From Ningiella ruwaisensis (lineage in GTDB: Bacteria; Pseudomonadota; Gammaproteobacteria; Enterobacterales; Alteromonadaceae), in contig NZ_RAHT01000001.1 of assembly GCF_004798935.1 (NCBI RefSeq), forward strand, positions 558,001-622,000: DNA of 64,000 nt, in the 5' to 3' direction. The notes below the pieces were generated by a model. The model was not told the origin of the DNA, did not search any database, and saw only the letters and a list, made by a program, of their open reading frames with translations. Positions 54,126 to 63,734 of this stretch are shown here, one piece after another (position 1 is the first letter of the stretch; the number at the start of each line of letters is the position of its first letter). The translations under genes and the position numbers were made by a program.

Positions 54126-55679
54126 CTAATACTTCACAGTGGTCTTGTTGATTCCGTATTCTCTTAGTTTATTCGCAATTGCGGTATGACTTAAGCCTAG
54201 CTTGCGTGCGAGCTGCCGAGTGCTCGGATAAGAGGGATAAAGTCGTCGCAGCATATCCTTTTCAAACTTTTTAACCTCTTGCTCCAATGTACCGTCAAAG
54301 TTTTCATCAATGTAAGTAACGGTTGCACTGCAAGAAGGTACCTGAATGGCTTCTTTTGTAATTTCACTACCTTCCATCAAAGAGATGGCGCGATATAGCG
54401 CGTTTTTTAACTGACGAATGTTACCCGGCCACGGATAGCCCTGTAGATACTCGACACAGGATTTGCTGAGTTTGGGTACTTCAATACCCAGCTTTTTGCT
54501 GTGTTGCAATAAAATACGATTCGCCAAAGAAACGATGTCGGCTTTTCGCTCCCTAAGGGGCGGTACAACAAGCGACAATACATTTAATCGATAATATAAA
54601 TCTTCTCTGAACGACCCCTCTTCAACGCAATCGGCGAGATCTTTACACGTAGTACAAATAATTCTGCAATCTATAGACTTTACCCGACTATCGCCAACCT
54701 GATGATAAGTACCATACTCTAAAACACGCAACAGTTTGGCTTGAAGTTGTGCAGACATTTCACTCACTTCGTCAAATAAAAGCGTGCCACCGGCAGCTTG
54801 TTCAAATAATCCCGATTTTCCATTTTCCTGTTTAAACGCGCCTGGCGCATACCCAAATAATTCGGTTTCCAATACATCATCGGGTAATGAAGCGCAGTTC
54901 ACTGATACAAACTCACCTTCACTGCGGCGCGAATTATCATGACAGGCTTTTGCAAGTTGCTCTTTTCCGGTTCCGGTTTCGCCGGTTATGAGAATATTAC
55001 CGTCTAGTTCCGACATGCGTTTAGCTTCTCTAATCACCTTTTTCATGGCGTTAGAATGGGCATCAAACGCATCAAAACTGTTGCTTGCGCTTCTGTGAAA
55101 TATAGTCATTTGCTGACCTAAGCGAACTTCTGACTTGAGCATGACTACTGCACCGGCCAAAATCGATTTGTCTGAGTCGGGTACATCTACCGGAAGTAAA
55201 TCTGCAATATAATCTTGCTCTATGAATTTCACACGTTGCGTTTGCGCATAAATTTCTTTGCCCTCAAGCCATTTGGTAAAATTGAAACCGGTGATCACTT
55301 CATCAATATGCATACCGATGATGTCTTTAGCTTCAAGCTCTAAGCCTCGTTTAACAGCATCATTGAAAAGTATCACTTTGCCGTGTGTATCAATTGATAA
55401 AACCGGATCCGGGAGTGTCTGCAATATTGCCCGAAGCTGATTACGCTCCCTTTGAATGGGCATGAAAGGCGTAGTTTTTACGTCAGTGATTCCGTCGACG
55501 CGTCGCAATTTCTGCATTAAAACCTGAAAATCGGTAAACTCAATGGTAGGAAAATCGAGAAAAATTTTACCCATAGCATCAATTTCAATACCACGTAAAT
55601 CAATATGGTAATCTGTGAGTATATCAAGCACGTCCTGCGTGATGCCTAATCTGTCTTCACAACTAATTTCCAAACGCAT
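54126..55679 (-). CDS. tyrR: TyrR-family sigma-54-type regulator
   Basis: A 517-residue regulator: an N-terminal ACT domain (about 1-72), a PAS domain (about 78-190), an AAA+ domain with Walker A GETGTGKE (near 235) and FDEVSEM, and a C-terminal helix-turn-helix (STRQLARKLGLSHTAIANKL). TyrR senses aromatic amino acids and controls their transport and breakdown; this fits the neighbouring phhA and maiA. The GAFTGA loop needed for sigma-54 contact reads GAFKQEN here, so it likely acts with sigma-70, as E. coli TyrR does. Confidence 0.92.
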   Translation of the reverse strand: MRLEISCEDRLGITQDVLDILTDYHIDLRGIEIDAMGKIFLDFPTIEFTDFQVLMQKLRRVDGITDVKTTPFMPIQRERNQLRAILQTLPDPVLSIDTHGKVILFNDAVKRGLELEAKDIIGMHIDEVITGFNFTKWLEGKEIYAQTQRVKFIEQDYIADLLPVDVPDSDKSILAGAVVMLKSEVRLGQQMTIFHRSASNSFDAFDAHSNAMKKVIREAKRMSELDGNILITGETGTGKEQLAKACHDNSRRSEGEFVSVNCASLPDDVLETELFGYAPGAFKQENGKSGLFEQAAGGTLLFDEVSEMSAQLQAKLLRVLEYGTYHQVGDSRVKSIDCRIICTTCKDLADCVEEGSFREDLYYRLNVLSLVVPPLRERKADIVSLANRILLQHSKKLGIEVPKLSKSCVEYLQGYPWPGNIRQLKNALYRAISLMEGSEITKEAIQVPSCSATVTYIDENFDGTLEQEVKKFEKDMLRRLYPSYPSTRQLARKLGLSHTAIANKLREYGINKTTVKY

Positions 55680-55874
55680 AAACTGATTGTCCTGTAGAAA
55701 TTTTGAAGCACTGTGAGTATCAAAACGAGTGCAATATAAATGTGTAAACCAAGCTTAACTTGTACACAATTAAATACGCGCAGGGGCATCCCTAGATCAC
55801 CCGCAATGGCTCTCAATAGGTGACATTTTTGTAATGTTGTAGGATGTGAAATCAGCGAAGTGTAATTGATGAAA

Positions 55875-55899
55875 GCGCCTCAAAAAAAGACCGAGGCGC
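55875..55899 (-). terminator. Terminator after phhA
   Basis: The arms GCGCCTC and GAGGCGC surround a T-rich loop (minus strand), 16 bp past the phhA stop. It should end the phhA transcript. Confidence 0.6.
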
Positions 55900-55914
55900 C
55901 TTTAACTGTGCGTT

Positions 55915-56715
55915 TTAACTTGCTTGTTTTAATTTGGGTGGAAATTTAGGTTCAAAGAGGCCTAACGCTTTCGCTTGCTCGACTAAGGACATTATGTCTA
56001 ATTCAGCCAAATCAAACAGCTGATTAAAGCGCTCCAGTTGAAAATATATGGGCTGCATGATGTCAATGCGATAAGGAGTACGCAGTACATCAAGTGGCAC
56101 TAAATCGACGCGCTCTGGCTTATCGCTTTCTAGTGCATAAATCGTCTCGCCAGGAGATGACAATATGCCTCCGCCATAAATACGCAAGCCTTCATCGGTA
56201 TTGACTAATCCGAACTCCACTGTGAACCAATACAGTCTGGCTAAATAAGCGCGGTCTTCTTTATTGGCAGCAAGCCCGAGTTTACCATAGGTATGCGTAA
56301 AATGCGCAAATGCTGGATTAGTAAGGAGTGGACAGTGGCCAAATATTTCATGAAATACGTCAGGCTCTTGCAGATAATCAAATTCCTCCTCGCTTCGGAT
56401 GAAAGTCGCGACCGGGAACTGCTTGTTTGCCAAGAGCGTAAAAAACTCGGTGAAATTGATAAGCGCAGGAACTGGCGCTGTTTTCCAGCCAGTAGTTTCT
56501 TGTAACACCTTATCAATATCAGGTAATTGCGGAATTTTGTCCGCAGGCATATTCAATAAAGAAATGCCTTGCATATATTCATTGCACGCACGTCCTTTGA
56601 GCAATTCTATTTGTCGATGATATAAACGAGACCAGCGCTCGTTTTCATCTTTTGACCATTCAATAAAACCGTCTTCATTTACTTGCTTTGAAACATACTT
56701 CGTTTGCTCTGACAT
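55915..56715 (-). CDS. phhA: PhhA, phenylalanine-4-hydroxylase
   Basis: A 266-residue non-heme iron enzyme that converts Phe to Tyr with tetrahydropterin. Iron ligands are H122 and H127 (HEIFGHCPLL) and E167 (TVEFGL). It is the short bacterial form without regulatory domain. The usual partner phhB (pterin recycling) is not adjacent. A TyrR box lies upstream (56816-56833). Confidence 0.95.
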   Translation of the reverse strand: MSEQTKYVSKQVNEDGFIEWSKDENERWSRLYHRQIELLKGRACNEYMQGISLLNMPADKIPQLPDIDKVLQETTGWKTAPVPALINFTEFFTLLANKQFPVATFIRSEEEFDYLQEPDVFHEIFGHCPLLTNPAFAHFTHTYGKLGLAANKEDRAYLARLYWFTVEFGLVNTDEGLRIYGGGILSSPGETIYALESDKPERVDLVPLDVLRTPYRIDIMQPIYFQLERFNQLFDLAELDIMSLVEQAKALGLFEPKFPPKLKQAS

Positions 56716-56815
56716 AAATCGCTGTAAATTAGTTGAACACGACTATATGGTAATCAAAAAGTGTAAATAGTTAGACTCACCGCACCCAATCACATCTGGT
56801 ATTACCAGTAGCTTT

Positions 56816-56833
56816 TGTAATATAATTTTTACA
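56816..56833. promoter_or_regulatory. TyrR box upstream of phhA
   Basis: TGTAAT-ATAATT-TTTACA matches the TyrR box (TGTAAA-N6-TTTACA) at all but one arm position. It lies 101 bp before phhA. TyrR is encoded next door. Confidence 0.7.
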
Positions 56834-56876
56834 TGCGCTTAACTTATCGCTCCCGCAAATCAGGCGTATTTCGACT

Positions 56877-58832
56877 TTAGACCGCCTCATTCACTTTAGT
56901 CTTTAACAAGCCATTGTGTTTAATAACACTCCTGATTTCATCAACACTTTGTGGGTCGTCGATAGTCGATGGAATATTCAATACTTCGTCGTCTGCAATT
57001 TGACGAAGCAATTTGCGAAGAATTTTTCCAGAACGTGTTTTAGGTAATCGACTTACTATCATTGTTCGCTTTAAGCAGGCAACAGCGCCAATGGAATGTC
57101 TCACCATAGCGACCAGCTCATCCTGCAGCCGTTCTTCAGTGATGTCGACACCGTCTTTTAACAAGGCTAGACCAATGGGTACCTGACCTTTCAGAGGATC
57201 GTGAATACCGATAACAGCGCACTCAGCAACCGCATCGTGAGAAGCAATCACTTCCTCCATTTCGCCTGTAGATAAGCGATGTCCCGCTACATTAATGACA
57301 TCGTCAGTGCGCCCCATAATGAACAAATACCCATCTTCATCGATATATCCGCCATCGCCCGACGTATAAAACCCGGGATATTCACTTAAATAGCTTTGCT
57401 TAAAGCGCTCAAAATCCCCCCAAATGGTTGGTAGGCATCCTGGCGGAAGAGGTCGTTTTATTGCAATACTGCCTTGAACATTTGCACCAAGCGACTCGCC
57501 CATTGAGTTTAGGATTTGAATATTAAATCCCGGCACGGGGACTGTTGCACTGCCCGGTTTAACACTCATTGCCTCAAGCCCCAAACAATTCGCGCATATC
57601 GCCCAGCCGGTTTCTGTTTGCCACCAGTGATCTATCACAGGCTTTTTCGTATGCTTGTGTGTCCATTCGTAGGTTGGCGGATCAAGCCGCTCTCCTGCCA
57701 TAAAAATTGTACGCAGACTGGAGAGGTCATATTTGGCCAACTCTTTCGCTTCAGGGTCTTCTTTGCGGATCGCTCTAAACGCAGTTGGAGCAGCAAACAG
57801 CGCAGTAACGCCGTATTCTTCAACTACCCGCCAAAATGCACCACTATCGGGTGTTCTTACTGGTTTTCCTTCATATAAGATAGTTGTACAACCGTGTATC
57901 AAAGGCGCATAAACAATGTAAGAGTGGCCAACGACCCAACCCACGTCAGATGCTGCCCAAAATACATCATCTTGGCTGATATCATAAACAGCAGACATCG
58001 AATACTTAAGCGCGACTGCATGAGAGGCGTTGTCTCTGACTACCCCTTTTGGTTTACCTGTAGTACCGGAAGTATATAAAATATATAGCGGGTCGCTACC
58101 CTGTATCTCAACCGGATCTGCCTTCTGTCCAGAGCGTTCAACAAAGGCCATTTGCTCGTGGTAATCCAGTTCGAATTCGCCATCTAGTTTGGCAGGACCT
58201 TGCTCTCTTTGTACGCAAATAATGTTTTCTACCGAGTGCTTAGCTTGCGAGATGGCCGCGTCTACCATAGGTTTATAGGCAATTATTTTGCTCACCTCTA
58301 TTCCACAGGATGCCGTGATGAGCACCTTGGGTTTAGCATCATCAATCCTTACCGCTAGTTCGTTTGCAGCAAAGCCGCCAAATACAACAGAATGGATAGC
58401 GCCCAAACGAGCAACCGCAAGCATGGCAATTAGTGCTTGTGGGATCATGGGCATATAAATGACTACCGTATCCCCCTTCCCTACATGTTGATTAGCAAGT
58501 ACTTGAGCGAAAAGTGCAACCTGATCACGCAGTTCCTGATAGCTATAGCGTTCTTTGCTTGCACTAACAGGCGAGTCGTAAATTAAAGCGGTTTTATTCC
58601 CTCGCCCCTGTTCCACATGGTAATCAAGAGCCAAATAAGAGGTATTTAAACGCGCGTCTGCAAACCATCTATCCGCGCCGTTTTCATCCTGACTCAGAAT
58701 AGTTTGGGGTGATTTATACCAAGAGAGAGCTTTAGCTTTATCTGCCCAGAACTTAACTGGGTTTTGGATGGATGCGTTATATTCTTTCTGATAAGACATA
58801 CATTCTGCCGCCTGTAGTGGAAAATCTATCAT
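56877..58832 (-). CDS. prpE: PrpE-type propionyl-CoA (acyl-CoA) synthetase
   Basis: A 651-residue adenylate-forming ligase. The ATP motif YTSGTTGKPKG is near residue 245, and the C-terminal lysine for adenylation lies in TRSGKILRK (about 617). The N-terminus (NPVKFWADKAKALSWYKSP) and HWWQTETGW are of the AcsA/PrpE type. Propionyl-CoA from branched amino acid or propionate breakdown is a likely product; acetate use is also possible. The start is 58832 or 58799. Confidence 0.88.
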   Translation of the reverse strand: MIDFPLQAAECMSYQKEYNASIQNPVKFWADKAKALSWYKSPQTILSQDENGADRWFADARLNTSYLALDYHVEQGRGNKTALIYDSPVSASKERYSYQELRDQVALFAQVLANQHVGKGDTVVIYMPMIPQALIAMLAVARLGAIHSVVFGGFAANELAVRIDDAKPKVLITASCGIEVSKIIAYKPMVDAAISQAKHSVENIICVQREQGPAKLDGEFELDYHEQMAFVERSGQKADPVEIQGSDPLYILYTSGTTGKPKGVVRDNASHAVALKYSMSAVYDISQDDVFWAASDVGWVVGHSYIVYAPLIHGCTTILYEGKPVRTPDSGAFWRVVEEYGVTALFAAPTAFRAIRKEDPEAKELAKYDLSSLRTIFMAGERLDPPTYEWTHKHTKKPVIDHWWQTETGWAICANCLGLEAMSVKPGSATVPVPGFNIQILNSMGESLGANVQGSIAIKRPLPPGCLPTIWGDFERFKQSYLSEYPGFYTSGDGGYIDEDGYLFIMGRTDDVINVAGHRLSTGEMEEVIASHDAVAECAVIGIHDPLKGQVPIGLALLKDGVDITEERLQDELVAMVRHSIGAVACLKRTMIVSRLPKTRSGKILRKLLRQIADDEVLNIPSTIDDPQSVDEIRSVIKHNGLLKTKVNEAV

Positions 58833-58959
58833 GTGAGTGCCTTTAGATTGGCGATACTGATAGAATTTAATTATTTAAACGTTAGCAGCAGGTTAACCAA
58901 TTGTGAGCCGTTCTCTAATAATACTATTGGCTAATAATGCATTTTCCGAATCTGCATAA

Positions 58960-58992
58960 AAAAACCCCTCATTAGCAATTATGAGAGGTTTT
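58960..58992 (-). terminator. Terminator downstream of the psp operon
   Basis: Read on the minus strand the arms AAAACCTCTCAT and ATGAGGGGTTTT form a hairpin followed by T's. It lies about 75 bp past the pspC stop. Confidence 0.8.
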
Positions 58993-59066
58993 TGTATGAA
59001 TACAGGCTATCTGATTAGCGGAAAGGCATGCCTAGACTTTAGTCTAGTAAGGGAGGAGCAACGCGT

Positions 59067-59534
59067 TTACAGTCGATTAATTTCTCTTTTTAACTGGAAC
59101 TCGTTGCTGGTGACATAGCTTTCCAATTTGCGCAAACGATTCTCACTTCTGATAAAACGCTGCTGAATATTCGTGAAAGCTTGTTTGGGTGGCATTCCCG
59201 CTTCCCATACTTTCGACTTCACGTGCACTTTATCATCTGTACTCCCACCATTCGCATTTGTATAACCCTTACCTACATACTGACCACCCTGATTTCCCGA
59301 TGGTACGTAGCTATTACCTTGAGTATGAGCAAAATCGTGTGGTTTTTTTTCCAATATTAACCAAGCTGCGATATATACCACTAAAACGAACAGACCACTG
59401 GTAAGCAAAAAAGCAGTAAAGGTCAGAATGCGGACTAGCCATGTTTCTATATTTAAATATTCAGCTAAACCAGCGCATACTCCGCCGAGTTTTCCTCTTT
59501 GAGGATCTCTATATAAGCTGCGTTTTGTATTCAT
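59067..59534 (-). CDS. pspC: PspC, phage-shock membrane protein
   Basis: A 155-residue protein with the PspC domain (LYRDPQRGKLGGVCAGLAEY, about 6-25) and a membrane helix (about 35-62). Its C-terminus has a coiled coil. It senses envelope stress with PspB and releases PspF from PspA. It overlaps pspB by 4 bp. Confidence 0.93.
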   Translation of the reverse strand: MNTKRSLYRDPQRGKLGGVCAGLAEYLNIETWLVRILTFTAFLLTSGLFVLVVYIAAWLILEKKPHDFAHTQGNSYVPSGNQGGQYVGKGYTNANGGSTDDKVHVKSKVWEAGMPPKQAFTNIQQRFIRSENRLRKLESYVTSNEFQLKREINRL

Positions 59535-59770
59535 GCTCGTTCTCTCCAGTTAGGTGACTCAGAGTCCAAAATAGCTTCCAAGGTTTTAATTCGCTCAGAC
59601 ATCTGCTCTTCTTTTGTGGCCAACTCTTGCAATAAATGCATCTCGTTTTGACTCAATCCTTGACTGACGTGTTTTTTACTGCGGTAGTGAAGTATTAACC
59701 AAATGGGTGCAACAAACAGTGTAAATATGATGAGTGATGAACCTGTTAATATGACAAATAGCTCTTCCAT
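59531..59770 (-). CDS. pspB: PspB, phage-shock membrane protein
   Basis: A 79-residue protein with one N-terminal helix (about 5-27) and a C-terminal coiled coil (EQMSERIKTLEAILD), the PspB pattern. It acts with PspC. Confidence 0.93.
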   Translation of the reverse strand: MEELFVILTGSSLIIFTLFVAPIWLILHYRSKKHVSQGLSQNEMHLLQELATKEEQMSERIKTLEAILDSESPNWRERA

Positions 59771-59883
59771 TTGAATTCTCCTCGAAACCTTGCTTCTTCT
59801 CGCTAATGTAAATCTTTATAAAAATTGCCTTGATTGAGGTCTCTCATATATTCCTGATACAAGAGACCTTAAAAAAGTATAGC

Positions 59884-60615
59884 TTACGCTTTTTTCGATT
59901 TGGATTTAACTTCCGTCACACTAGCTGATTTTTTAGCCGCGCTCGTTCCACTATCGTTACTACCCTGCATTTTTTTCTTCAATGCGGCTAACTCATCATC
60001 AATTTTGCCGTCTGACTCCAAATCAGCAAATTCATCTTTAAGCGAGCGCTTGCCGACATCATAAGACTCTACCTGAGACTCTAGATCGTCTATCTTACGT
60101 TCAAATTGTTCAAACTTTCCCATCGCAGCATCTACAGTGCCTGAGTCTAAGCGTTTTTTCACCTGTAAGCGTGAGCTTACTGTGTTTTGACGCATAATAA
60201 TCGTTTTTTGGCGACTCTTCGCGTCAGCTAGCTTGTCTTGCAGCTGTGATGTTTCACTTTGCAGTTTAGACAACTCTTCTTCAATAATTTGAAGTTCGTG
60301 CTGTAAAGACTCAGCCGCTTCGTTCGCTTTAGATTTCTCTTGCAAAGCAGCGCGGGCTAAATCTTCTCTATCCTTAGAAAGCGCCAACTCTGCTTTACTT
60401 TCCCAGTCATTGGCTTCTGCCTTTAATTTGTTGATTTGATGCGTAACGTCCTTTTTCGCTGCAATTGTTTTGGCAGAGGCGCTTCGAACTTCAACCAACG
60501 TGTCTTCCATTTCCTGAATAATTAAACGCACCATTTTTTCAGGATCTTCTGCTTTATCAAGCAGTGCATTTATATTCGAATTAATAATATCCGTAAAACG
60601 TGAAAATATACCCAT
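59884..60615 (-). CDS. pspA: PspA, phage-shock effector and PspF inhibitor
   Basis: A 243-residue nearly all-helical coiled-coil protein of the ESCRT-III fold (GIFSRFTDIINSNINALLDK, then EDPEKMVRLIIQEMEDTLVE). It binds stressed membrane and, when free, PspF. It leads pspA-B-C behind a sigma-54 promoter. Confidence 0.95.
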   Translation of the reverse strand: MGIFSRFTDIINSNINALLDKAEDPEKMVRLIIQEMEDTLVEVRSASAKTIAAKKDVTHQINKLKAEANDWESKAELALSKDREDLARAALQEKSKANEAAESLQHELQIIEEELSKLQSETSQLQDKLADAKSRQKTIIMRQNTVSSRLQVKKRLDSGTVDAAMGKFEQFERKIDDLESQVESYDVGKRSLKDEFADLESDGKIDDELAALKKKMQGSNDSGTSAAKKSASVTEVKSKSKKA

Positions 60616-60697
60616 GGTAACTTACCTCTTGTCGTATAATAAACGGTGAATCGTTTTTACTTAAATTCGGTGTTTTTATTTCTCTTAGCCTTTGTTA

Positions 60698-60714
60698 TAC
60701 AAATACTCTGCCAA
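60698..60714 (-). promoter_or_regulatory. Sigma-54 promoter of pspABC
   Basis: TTGGCAGAGTATTTGTA on the minus strand has GG and GT separated by 10 bp, close to the -24/-12 consensus (GG-N10-GC). It lies 83 bp before pspA, in the divergent pspF-pspA region (60616-60841), where PspF would bind upstream. Confidence 0.75.
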
Positions 60715-60841
60715 GTTATCAATAACGCATAAACTCATGAATTTATTATCTATTTTATTTTTAAAAGAAATAGTAGGGTTATCTCTTTTTTTAAAGTACA
60801 CTATTATTTAGTCGATTTGACTAACTCTTAAGGATTCCTGC

Positions 60842-62011
60842 GTGAGCGTATTTTCTCAATCTGATAATCTGATAGGCGAAGCCAATTCTTTCCTTGAAGT
60901 ACTCGAACAAATATCACAGGTTGCCCCACTGGATAAACCGGTACTGGTCATTGGTGAAAGAGGAACCGGTAAAGAGCTTGTTGCTGCAAGGTTGCATTTT
61001 CTTTCAAAGCGTTGGGAGCAGAACTATGTCAAACTCAACTGCGCCGCCTTAAACGATAATTTACTTGAAAGTGAGCTTTTTGGTTACGAAGCCGGCGCAT
61101 TTACCGGTGCAAGTAAACGCCGCGAAGGTCGCTTTGAGTACGCAGACCAGGGCACGCTATTTTTAGATGAACTAGCCAATACCTCTCCACTTATTCAGGA
61201 AAAACTGTTAAGAGTAATTGAATATGGTGAATTTGAGCGCGTTGGAGGGACTAAGACAGTAAAAGTTGATGTTCGTCTCATCGCGGCAACTAATGAAGAT
61301 TTGCCTACCCTTGCTGAGCGAGGTGAGTTTCGCGCTGATTTACTCGATCGGCTTGCGTTTGATGTTGTAACAATCCCGCCGCTTAGAGAACGAAAAGAAG
61401 ATATTTTAAGATTGGCTGAGCATTTCGCCATCAATATGGCGCGTGAGCTTGAAATGGAACTATTTAGTGGTTTCAGCAAGCGAGCCAAAGAGATCTTGCT
61501 CGATTACAGCTGGCCGGGCAACATTCGGGAGCTGAAAAACGTTGTTGAAAGAGCAGTCTACCGGAACTCTCCGCATTTACCGGTGCACGATATTGTTATT
61601 GACCCCTTCGAATCCAAATATCGCCCAACCAGTCGGATAAAAGCGCCTACACAAGTTAGCGTGGTGCCAAACAATACAGATAAACAACACATCAAGGACG
61701 CTAGCTTTTATTCGTCGTCAGCAGAAGGCGAAAATACGGTTAGTCACAGCAATTACGGCAGTACGCAGAATGCTGCTCAAAGCAAAATGAACAGCACAGT
61801 AAGCGCACAGCATGCATTTTCACCTGCTTTTCCGCTTGATCTCAAGCAGGTTTCCCAAGAGTATGAAATACAACTGATCAAACAAGCCTTAAAAGATTCA
61901 CAGTTTAATCAGAAAAAGACTGCAGAAAAGCTTTCATTGACCTATCATCAGCTAAGAGGATACTTGAAAAAGTACAATTTACTCGATAGTCATGACAAAG
62001 CAACGAACTAG
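60842..62011 (+). CDS. pspF: PspF, sigma-54 activator of the psp operon
   Basis: A 389-residue AAA+ activator with no regulatory domain. Walker A GERGTGKE is near 38-45, the sigma-54 loop GAFTGAS near 87, and the C-terminal helix-turn-helix is QKKTAEKLSLTYHQLRGYL. The start is GTG at 60842 with AAGGA upstream. It is longer than E. coli PspF (325) because of a Ser/Asn/Gln-rich linker at about 260-335. It ends inside the longest sapA frame. Confidence 0.94.
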   Translation: MSVFSQSDNLIGEANSFLEVLEQISQVAPLDKPVLVIGERGTGKELVAARLHFLSKRWEQNYVKLNCAALNDNLLESELFGYEAGAFTGASKRREGRFEYADQGTLFLDELANTSPLIQEKLLRVIEYGEFERVGGTKTVKVDVRLIAATNEDLPTLAERGEFRADLLDRLAFDVVTIPPLRERKEDILRLAEHFAINMARELEMELFSGFSKRAKEILLDYSWPGNIRELKNVVERAVYRNSPHLPVHDIVIDPFESKYRPTSRIKAPTQVSVVPNNTDKQHIKDASFYSSSAEGENTVSHSNYGSTQNAAQSKMNSTVSAQHAFSPAFPLDLKQVSQEYEIQLIKQALKDSQFNQKKTAEKLSLTYHQLRGYLKKYNLLDSHDKATN

Positions 62012-62018
62012 CAAGACC

Positions 62019-63734
62019 ATGCTCAGCATCAAAGCGCGTAAAGGTGATAAATTTGCCCTGATTAAGGCCACATTTCTTGCTTGCGCATGCTTGTTTGTTG
62101 CTGCATGCGGTAAACCTGCGCCCCATGGCGTGAACGCAATTACGTTTTGCTCCGAGAGTAATCCAGCTTCGTTCAATCCTCAACTCGATACGTCTAGCAC
62201 AACAGCAGATGCCTCTGCCCATCAAATATACGACCGCTTGTTAGAGTTCAACCCAAGTGATGGACGCATTGAGCCAAGTCTCGCAAGCAGTTACTCAGTA
62301 AGTGAAGATGGCCTGACCTATACCTTTCAGTTACGCAAGGATGTCAGTTTTCATGAAACTGATTATTTTACGCCTACACGCAACTTTAATGCAGATGATG
62401 TGATTTTCAGCATCGAACGATGGCGAAATGCCGCTCATCCATACCATGATGTAAACGGCGGCTTTTATCCGTATTTTGATAGTTTACGACTGGATCAGCG
62501 AATTAAAAGCGTCGAACGCATAAATGGTTACCGGGTTGAAATCACCCTGTTTAAACCAGACAGCTCATTTTTAGCGAATTTGGCCACCGACTTTGCCGTT
62601 ATTTTGTCTGAAGAGTACGCCATAAAATTAATGACTGAAGGCCGGCCGGCTGAAATTGACAGACTACCTATTGGCACAGGCCCTTACAAATTTAGAGAGT
62701 TTAGACAAAATCAATATATTCGATTTACAAGAAACGAAAATTACTTTTTACCAACTACTGGCCCCGATCAATTGGTGTTTGATATTACCAGCAAGGCCAG
62801 TTTACGCATGGCCAAATTGATCACAGGCGAGTGTGATGCCGTTGCTTTTCCCTCTCAAAGCGACTTGGCCGTTATTGAAGAACGTACGGATCTTACCCTG
62901 CTAGAAAAACCGGGATTAAATGTTGGCTTTTGGGCATTTAATGCCAGTAAAGCGCCTTTTGATAACCCAAAAGTGCGAACGGCGCTTGCTTTAGCTGTTG
63001 ATAAAACATCGTTGCTTGAGGCGGTATATTTAGGGCAGGCGACAAGAGCTAAGAGTTTGGTTCCCTCTGCTTCCTGGGCTTATCAGTCCAATGCCAGAGA
63101 GCTCGGTTATAACCCTGTTCGCGCCAGAGAACTTTTGGATGAAGCCGGTATACCTTACGATTTTTCTATGGACATCTGGGCTATGCCGGTGCAGCGAGCC
63201 TACAACCCTAATGCACTTAAGATGGCACAGCTAATTAAAAGCTATCTGGCGGATGTTGGTGTTCGAGTAAACATCATAAGCTATGATTGGAATATTTTCC
63301 GTGAAAACTTAAGGTTGGGACTACACGATTCAGTTCTTATTGGATGGAATGCTGACAACGGCGACCCTGACAATTTTTATCGACCACTTTTAACCTGCGA
63401 TGCCATTCCCTCGGGTACCAATCGTGCAATGTGGTGTAACAAGCAATATGATGCTTTAATCGAGCAAGCGCTTTTGACCGATGATTTTGAAGCGCGTACG
63501 CAAATTTATCATCAGGCAAATGCATTAATATTCGAACAAATGCCCTTAATGCCAATTGCCCATGCCTTTCAATATCAAGCCGTACGCAACGACATCGGCA
63601 ACATGCAAATAAACCCCTATGGCGGTATTCGATTTGACACGGTAGAAAGAATACGAAGAGGAGATAGCCAGACTTTTGAATTATCAATACAAACGCAAAA
63701 TGAAAATAAAGATGACGATGAGGATCGTAACTAA
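62019..63734 (+). CDS. sapA: SapA-like peptide ABC transporter substrate-binding lipoprotein
   Basis: About 571 residues from the ATG at 62019 (an ATG at 61992 would also be in frame). The signal ends in a lipobox (LFVAAC). The SBP_bac_5 domain has YDRLLEFNP, TPTRNFNADDVIFS and NPDN-type motifs; TPTR-N-ADDV is shared with E. coli SapA. It should bind antimicrobial or nutrient peptides for import by SapBCDF. As in E. coli it lies near pspF. Confidence 0.9.
   Translation: MLSIKARKGDKFALIKATFLACACLFVAACGKPAPHGVNAITFCSESNPASFNPQLDTSSTTADASAHQIYDRLLEFNPSDGRIEPSLASSYSVSEDGLTYTFQLRKDVSFHETDYFTPTRNFNADDVIFSIERWRNAAHPYHDVNGGFYPYFDSLRLDQRIKSVERINGYRVEITLFKPDSSFLANLATDFAVILSEEYAIKLMTEGRPAEIDRLPIGTGPYKFREFRQNQYIRFTRNENYFLPTTGPDQLVFDITSKASLRMAKLITGECDAVAFPSQSDLAVIEERTDLTLLEKPGLNVGFWAFNASKAPFDNPKVRTALALAVDKTSLLEAVYLGQATRAKSLVPSASWAYQSNARELGYNPVRARELLDEAGIPYDFSMDIWAMPVQRAYNPNALKMAQLIKSYLADVGVRVNIISYDWNIFRENLRLGLHDSVLIGWNADNGDPDNFYRPLLTCDAIPSGTNRAMWCNKQYDALIEQALLTDDFEARTQIYHQANALIFEQMPLMPIAHAFQYQAVRNDIGNMQINPYGGIRFDTVERIRRGDSQTFELSIQTQNENKDDDEDRN

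Noticed and set aside
56723-56779. Two further TGTAAA hits upstream of phhA as TyrR boxes
   Set aside because: At 56723 and 56762 the left half matches but the right halves (GAACAC, GACTCA) do not. Only 56816-56833 has two good halves.
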